From NCBI GenBank assembly GCA_028554755.1, contig JAPTOF010000014.1, positions 1,240,001 to 1,304,000 on the forward strand: 64,000 nt of DNA, read 5' to 3'. Positions 58,709-64,000 of the stretch are shown piece by piece. Position 1 is the first letter of the stretch, and each line of letters begins with the position of its first letter. The translations under genes and the position numbers were made by a program. The notes beneath the pieces are model-generated. The model saw only the letters and a list, made by a program, of their open reading frames with translations. It ran no database searches and had not been told where the DNA came from. The DNA comes from Cordia subcordata. Lineage: Eukaryota > Streptophyta > Magnoliopsida > Boraginales > Cordiaceae.

Positions 58709-58716
58709 TATTTATA
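58709..58716 (-). promoter_or_regulatory. LTR TATA box
   Basis: Plus-strand TATTTATA (TATAAATA on the minus strand) is about 15 bases downstream of the nearest GGTCGACCGG. Confidence 0.55.
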
Positions 58717-58724
58717 TGTTCTCA

Positions 58725-58945
58725 GCGTATGGTCGACCGGCCTCTGGACCTAGCTCGACTGGCCTTTTAATGATGCTCTCTGGATTGGCCGGTGGACCTA
58801 GCCTGTCGACCGACTCTGGGGGGGTGGTCGTCCGGCTATTTTTGGCACCTCTCTGGAGTGGTCGGTCGACCGGCTTTTTCCTTGGTCGTCTGGCTGACTT
58901 TAGGTCGACCGACTCTTTTTCCTTGGTCGTCTGGCTGACTTTCTT
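58725..58945. repeat. GTCGACC-rich palindromic cluster in U3
   Basis: GGTCGACCGG occurs at 58731, with related GTCGACCG at 58805, 58865 and 58904 and half sites (CTCGACTGG, GGTGGACC) between them. Local GC content is clearly higher than the surroundings. A 39-bp unit is duplicated in tandem at its distal end. It sits immediately upstream of the TATA box in the LTR's own orientation. Confidence 0.7.
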
Positions 58946-59233
58946 CCTCCATTCTTTGTCTTTTTGGCCTCCAGTCTTCTCTCTTAGACCCGTGCATTTC
59001 CCATCTTCATCACCTTTCATCCTCCAATCTTGATCGTAACCCAAAGTTCACCTAAATCATTGAAAACAAGCAATTAGTGTAGCAATTTGTCTCTTAAACT
59101 CGATATGCACATTTGTTTACGCTTAAGCCTATTCCTATCAAAAGCACTACACTAATGCATCATTATGAGCACTCAACTCCTCTAAAACATAGGTAAATGA
59201 CAATGCAAACACACACAAAATCACAACACATCA

Positions 59234-60635
59234 ACACCCCCAAACCTTCTCCTTGCTTGTCCTCAAGCAAACCCAATCTTAAATTTTATCTCTAAAGCTG
59301 ATACAATGGATTTCCTAAAGGACTGACTCGCTATCAAGATTAGTTTAAGAAGCATGAAGGGGGGCATTCCTATTGTGAAGAGATCCCTAAGCCTCTTTGA
59401 ATCTTCCCTCTACACATAAGGGGTCTCGTTCCTCATGGGAATTTCCTAAGTAGCCAATCCACCACAAGCCTAGGATTCTAACTCACGTACTCAGGATGTT
59501 GATATTTCGTGCTCCCTCAACTAACATGGCCTCCCTAACATACACCAAGCCTCAAAGATAAGAAGAGAGAATATACAAACACAATGGCTTATAAAAAGCC
59601 TTATCCACGTGTCTACAAAGATGATAACTTGTGCTAAGTTGACATTGTGTCACTTATGCACTTATTCACTAACTTTTTGGTGCCTTTGGCTTTTCCTCTT
59701 TTTCACTTCATTTTTTTTTATACATAGATTTTTGCACCTTTTTGCCTTTTTTCATTTTTTTTAACTTCAATTGCTTTGTGTTGTATTCACAAAAAGAAAG
59801 AAAAAGAAAGGCTTAGCACATCAACAAGAACCAATCAAGGAAGGGACACTTACATCAACAACCCTTTTCCAACACTTTTTCCTGCCAAGCTATGGGGTGG
59901 CTACAAGGGTTATTTTTTCAAGGTTCTCACTCCCCAAAACTTTGAAGGGCATCCTCTCCAAGACTTAGTTTTCAAACCACTCTATTCATTCCCCCACAAT
60001 GCCTCTCATCTTCAAAAATCAATAGAGTCAATCACAAAAGCCAACACAATGATCAACAAAAAAATAAATGACTTTATATGCATCAAAATTGAAAAATTTT
60101 TACCATTTATATGCATAATGCAATCTACCCTAAGCAAGATATATAACAAGAAAACCAAACTCCTACACCCCCAAACCTAAACTTTGCTTGTCCTCAAGCA
60201 AAAAGATCAAAACACAAAAATAAGCAAATTGTCATTACAGAACAAGTAACGGTAGTGAGGATAAGGTATAAACATGGGGAATAAATGGAGAAAGGATAGA
60301 CACAACCTTGCATTTTCTTCAAAGCTTTCCATGCCAATGATAAATCACCATACTACTAATCCTGTGACTCACAATTCATAAACACTCACAAAGAAAACAA
60401 GATTAGTAGCATTGCCTATGCATACTTGCATTGGCATGTGCAATAATGAGCAATGGTGTATCTTATAGGACAAAGGATTGGGAGTCAACACTTTGGTTTA
60501 GGTGCAAGAAAGATAAAAGAAAGAAAATAAAAAGAAAAGAAAGTGAAACAAATGCAAAACCGCAAAATTGAACCTAGGTTGCCTCCTAGTAGCGCTAACC
60601 ACCATGCCGTCAGCCAGGCAAACACCAACTCATCT
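59234..60635 (-). other. 3' untranslated region of element A
   Basis: No gene. It starts with the polypurine complement and has a T-rich tract (about 59685-59765) and the conserved block TTGCCTCCTAGTAGCGCTAA at about 60579, some 40 bases beyond the pol stop. It is collinear with 53168-54613. Confidence 0.82.
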
Positions 60636-63624
60636 TCAACTTCTATAGATGGGATCCTGAAGCATTAAAACCTCTACACGAGCCATGCTCGGATCATATG
60701 CGTGCTTCAGGCGTTGCCCATTCACCGTCAACTCTCGACCATCCTTCAAGTCTTTAATCTTGACTGCTCCAGAAGGATAGGCAACCATTACCTCATATGG
60801 ACCATCCCATCTTGTCTTAAGCTTACTTGGAAAGAGTTTCAATCGTGAGTTAAACAGCCAAACTTTATCGGAGGTAGAGAATGATTTCTTAACAATGTAT
60901 TTATCATGAATTCTCTTCATCCTCTCCTTATAAAGTTTAGCATTCTCATACGCCTCGAATCTTAGCTCTTCCAATTCTACTAGGTCTAGCTTCCTTTTCT
61001 TACCCGCTCTTGCCAAGTCAAAATTTAGGGCTTTGATTGCCCAACAAGCTCTATGCTCTAGTTCTACCGGTAAGTGACAAGCTTTACCATAAACCAATCT
61101 ATATGGAGACATACCAATGGGAGTCTTAAAGGCTGTACGGTAGGCCCACAAAGCATCATTTAGTCTAATAGACCAATCTCTCCTATCGGGCCTAACCATT
61201 TTCTCTAAAATATGCTTGATTTCCCTATTGGATACCTCTACTTGTCCACTAGTTTGCGGGTGATATGGTGTGGCAACCTTATGGGTAACCGAATATCTCC
61301 TCAATAAGGCCTCTAAAGTCCTATGGCAAAAATGCAAACCCCCATCACTAATTAAGACCCTAGGGACTCCAAATCTAGAGAAAATGTTTTCCTTAATGAA
61401 CTTAACCACTACCCTATGGTCATTAGTGCGTGTGGGAGTAGCCTCAACCCATTTAGACACATAATCAACGGCCACTAAAATGTATTGGTACCTAAAGGAA
61501 GGTGGAAATGGGCCTATGAAGTCTATACCCCAAACATCAAACAACTCACAAGGAAGAATAGGGGATAAAGGCATCATGTTTCTCCTAGAGATGGACCTGG
61601 ATTGTTGACATCTAAAACACTTCTTGCAATATTCTTGGGCATCCTTAAAGAGAGAAGGCCAAAATAGTCCACTTTGCAAGACCTTCACAGAGGTCTTCTT
61701 CCCACTAAAATGACCCCCACACCCCTCATCATGACACATGCTCAAAACGCTCTCAAACTCATCTTCAGGCACACACTGGCGAATCATTTGATCCGCACAT
61801 ACTTTGAAGAGATAGGGATCTTCCCAAAAGAAATGCCTAACTTGTGCTAGGAACCTATCTTTTTCTCTCTTTTCCCAATGGGAAGGAAAACGCCTTGTGG
61901 CAAGATAATTGACAATATGAGCAAACCAAGGTGCGTGATGAGAGATGGCAAACAATTGCTCATCGGGGAATGAATCATGAAAAGGAGATGGATCACTAGA
62001 AGACTCACTAAGAAGACGGGAAAGATGATCCGCAGCTAAATTTTCTCTACCCTTCTTATCCCGGATTTCTATGTCAAACTCTTGAAGGAGGAGCAACCAC
62101 CTAATCAAGTGGGGCTTAGATTCTTTCTTAGACAACAAATACTTCAATGCCGCACGATCGGTGTAGACAATCACTTTGGACCCTAGGATGTATGACCTAA
62201 ACTTATCAAGGGAGAAAACTATTGCTAGAAGCTCTTTTTCCGTGGTTGTGTAGTTCTGTTGGGCTTCATCAAGAGTCTTGCTAGCATAGTACACAACATG
62301 GGGCAACTTATCCTTCCTTTGACCTAAAACAGCTCCTATCGCATAATCAGATGCATCACACATAACCTCAAATGAGAGACTGTAGTTAGGTGGCTGGATA
62401 ATTGGGGATGGAGACAATAAGGATTTAAGCCTATTGAAACCTCTAACACATTCATTATTAAAGTCAAAAGGGACATCTTGTGCTAGGTGCCTAGACAAGG
62501 GGCGTGCAATGTGACTAAAATCCTTAATGAATCTACAGTAGAATCCTGCATGCCCTAGAAAAGATCGAACATCCTTGACACACTTAGGGATAGGCAACTT
62601 CTCAATTAATTCTACCTTAGCTGGGTCAACTTGAATACCACTAGACAAAACTATATGACCCAACACTATCCCTCGTTGGACCATGAAGTGGGATTTCTCC
62701 CAACTCAACACTAGATTCTTCTCCACACTCTCTTTAGTCTAAGACTAAAGAGAGATGACTCAAGCACTCATCAAAGCTATCTCCAAAGACTGAAAAATCA
62801 TCCATGAAAATCTCTAAATGTCTTTCAATCATGTCACTAAAAATGGCCATCATACATCTCTGAAAAGTCACTGGGGCATTACAAAGACCGAAGGGCATTC
62901 TCCTATAAGCAAAAGTGCCATAGGGACAAGTAAAAGTAGTCTTCTCTTGGTCGTCGGGAAACACGAGGATCTGATTATAACCTGAATAGCCATCTAGAAA
63001 ACAATAGTAGCTATGCCCAGCTACTCTATCTAAGATCTGATCTAGAAAAGGCAATGGGAAATGATCCTTCCTAGTTTTGGAGTTGAGCTTCCTATAGTCA
63101 ATACAAACTCTCCATCCCGTGGGAGTACGTGTAGGGATAAGCTCTCCTCTCTCATTCTCAACAACCGTGATCTCGGACTTCTTAGGGACAACTTGGACCG
63201 GGCTAACCCACTCACTATCAGAGATCGGATAAATAATACCTGTATCTAAAAGCTTAATGATCTCTTTCTTAACTACTTCGCTCATGTTTGGGTTTAGCCT
63301 CTTTTGCATTTCCCTAGAAGGAATGGCTCCATCCTCAAGGTGAATACAATGCATGCAAACCGAAGGGTCTATACCTCTCAAATCATCAATTTTCCACCCT
63401 ATAGCCTCCCTATGTTTCCTAAGGACCTCTAAGAGACGCTCCTCATGCTCACTAGAAAGATCGGAAGCTATGATGACTGGAAGGGTCTCACTAGGGCCTA
63501 GGAATGCATATTTCAAATGATTAGGAAAGGGTTTGAGCTCTAAAGAAGGGCTAGGCTCAACTAAGGGGGACTTAACCTCAACATCGTCAATGGGGACCTC
63601 ACTAGAAATGAGACTAGAAGGATT
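60636..63624 (-). pseudogene. Athila-like pol of element A (RT, RNase H, integrase), nearly intact
   Basis: Minus strand, in two long frames. 62734-63624: pre-RT region (ELKPFPNHLKYAFLGPSETL), RT with WRVCIDYRKLN, FLDGYSGYNQ, MPFGLCNAPVTFQ and catalytic FMDDFSVF. 60636-62726 (about 696 codons): RT connection; RNase H with [23 protein letters not shown] and [10 protein letters not shown]; integrase zinc region ([19 protein letters not shown]); core [21 protein letters not shown] and [11 protein letters not shown] with 35 residues between the second aspartate and the glutamate; and GPY motif [10 protein letters not shown]. There is no chromodomain, as expected for Athila. A stop and a +4 shift at 62728-62754 are the only breaks seen. 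Gag and protease are absent because the LTR of element X interrupts pol at 63625; the first residues of the apparent frame beyond it come from that LTR. Confidence 0.92.
62728..62754. repeat. Perfect 13-bp inverted repeat at the pol break
   Basis: Plus strand CTCTCTTTAGTCT, one A, then AGACTAAAGAGAG. In element B the right arm is present (around 56690-56710) but the left arm is not; there the sequence is CACATTGGTCT. Element A therefore gained an inverted copy of its neighbour (net four bases), creating an in-frame UAA and a frameshift. Confidence 0.85.
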
Positions 63625-64000
63625 TGCGTCTTTCGAGTGCAAGCTCTAAAAGACATGCAAGCGTAAGGATCGTGCAATATAGTGTGTATAAGTACGGGTG
63701 TCGAAACACAGGGAGGCGTGAATAATGTGTGTGAATTCTATGCTTGGTGCTGTAGAAAGTGCCAAAAAGAAAGATCTAAACTAGACATATTTTTGGGGTT
63801 TTGGATTATCGGGAGATCAAGGTAAAGGAAATAAAACTAAACTATGATTATGAAAAATGGGAACACAAGTTGGTCAAGAGGGAACTAACAATTGAGAACG
63901 GGTTAGGGTGACTTCGACTTATGAATGGGTAATTCTAAACTCAAATGCTATGGGATTAAGGGATGATGGCTAACTATCGTGAGTGCTCTTAACTAGGTTG
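63625..64000 (-). repeat. 3' LTR (U5 part) of Athila-like element X, inserted in pol of element A
   Basis: It begins TGCGTCTTTCGAGTGC and follows the first 376 bp of LTR A with only scattered differences, including the U5 module at 63660-63725. It abuts pol A exactly at the LTR terminus. It continues beyond the window. Confidence 0.85.

Larger units (their letters stand above)
57351..59233 (-). repeat. 3' LTR of Athila-like element A, inserted in pol of element B
   Basis: The plus strand runs from TGCGTCTTTCAAGTGC to CAACACATCA, 1883 bp, followed by ACACCCCCAAACC. The left edge abuts pol B exactly at an LTR terminus, as the edge at 63625 abuts pol A. It contains the U5 module (57386-57450), a GGCGGCGCC block (57775-57790), palindromes near 57890 and 57910, a TATA box (58709-58716) and the densest GTCGACC cluster (58725-58945), which itself has a 39-bp tandem duplication (GGTCGACCG at 58864 and 58903). 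Confidence 0.88.

Noticed and set aside
58659..59044. Long opposed frames of 124 and 110 codons in LTR A
   Set aside because: They lie over the GTCGACC cluster; the GC-rich repeats lower stop frequency on both strands. No homologous frame is kept in LTR B.
63625..63642. Methionine start of the pol A frame at 63642 (and of the pol B fragment at 57368)
   Set aside because: The first few codons come from the inserted LTR (element X or A), so they are chimeric and not a real N-terminus.
1..64000. CRISPR array, bacterial operon or rDNA
   Set aside because: The direct repeats are LTRs and untranslated regions of retroelements. No short regular spacer pattern, clustered bacterial-type genes or rRNA-like sequence was seen.

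Overview
This is about 64 kb of AT-rich plant nuclear DNA, best read as gene-poor heterochromatin of a flowering plant. No intact cellular gene, rRNA gene, tRNA gene or CRISPR array was found. At least 90% of the window is LTR retrotransposon sequence, much of it nested. The coding relics belong to plant families: Ty3/gypsy pol with the Athila-type active-site context MDDFSVFGDSFDECL, Ty1/copia pol, SIRE/Maximus-type copia pol with an extra downstream ORF, and a Tat-type gag. Primer-binding sites match plant tRNA-Asp and initiator tRNA-Met. The species cannot be fixed from the sequence; features fit a dicot.

Layout. (1) 1-37330 is a head-to-tail series, on the minus strand, of a non-autonomous LTR family (my label 'NA'): five LTRs (828-1908, 7524-7806, 11912-13410 plus 26644-26739, 30513-30901 plus 32453-33609, 35391-37330) alternate with internal regions. 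The internal regions hold a tRNA-Asp primer site, one degenerate ORF with two N-terminal CCHC zinc knuckles, and a long 3' untranslated region, with no pol. Three solo LTRs on the plus strand interrupt it (3487-5321, 7852-9715, 30902-32452). A 13.2 kb Ty1/copia element (13411-26643, minus) sits inside the third NA LTR and itself carries a second copy of its own family in opposite orientation (16536-21342, plus, perfect GGCAT target duplication). (2) 37331-42329 holds a solo SIRE-like LTR (37524-38552), about 2 kb of possibly unique DNA with candidate exons of a broken gene, a LINE 3' end and LTR scraps. (3) 42330-48932 is a decayed, 5'-truncated SIRE/Maximus-type element (minus) with its 3' LTR, polypurine tract, env-like third ORF and pol. 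(4) 48933-51291 holds a Tat-like LTR/leader/gag relic (plus), an old LTR fragment and a MITE-like scrap. (5) 51292-64000 is a stack of Athila-like elements on the minus strand: element B (3' LTR 51292-53167, pol 54614-57350) is interrupted by element A (3' LTR 57351-59233, pol 60636-63624), which is interrupted by element X, whose 3' LTR starts at 63625 and runs off the window.

How the parts relate. NA and the Athila-like elements share the 3' untranslated region, a conserved motif after the coding region, a U5-end module, hairpin-forming palindromes in the LTR and GTCGACC-rich clusters just upstream of the LTR TATA box. I infer that NA is the non-autonomous partner of the Athila-like family. 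The most unusual observations are the tandem LTR-sharing array, the twin-zinc-knuckle ORF, the GTCGACC clusters shared by several families, the repeated palindrome and U5 modules, the 3.1 kb inverted repeat made by the two opposed copia copies, and a templated inverted duplication that breaks the otherwise long pol frame of element A. All coordinates of LTR ends rest on TG/CA termini, target duplications and comparison between copies made by eye.
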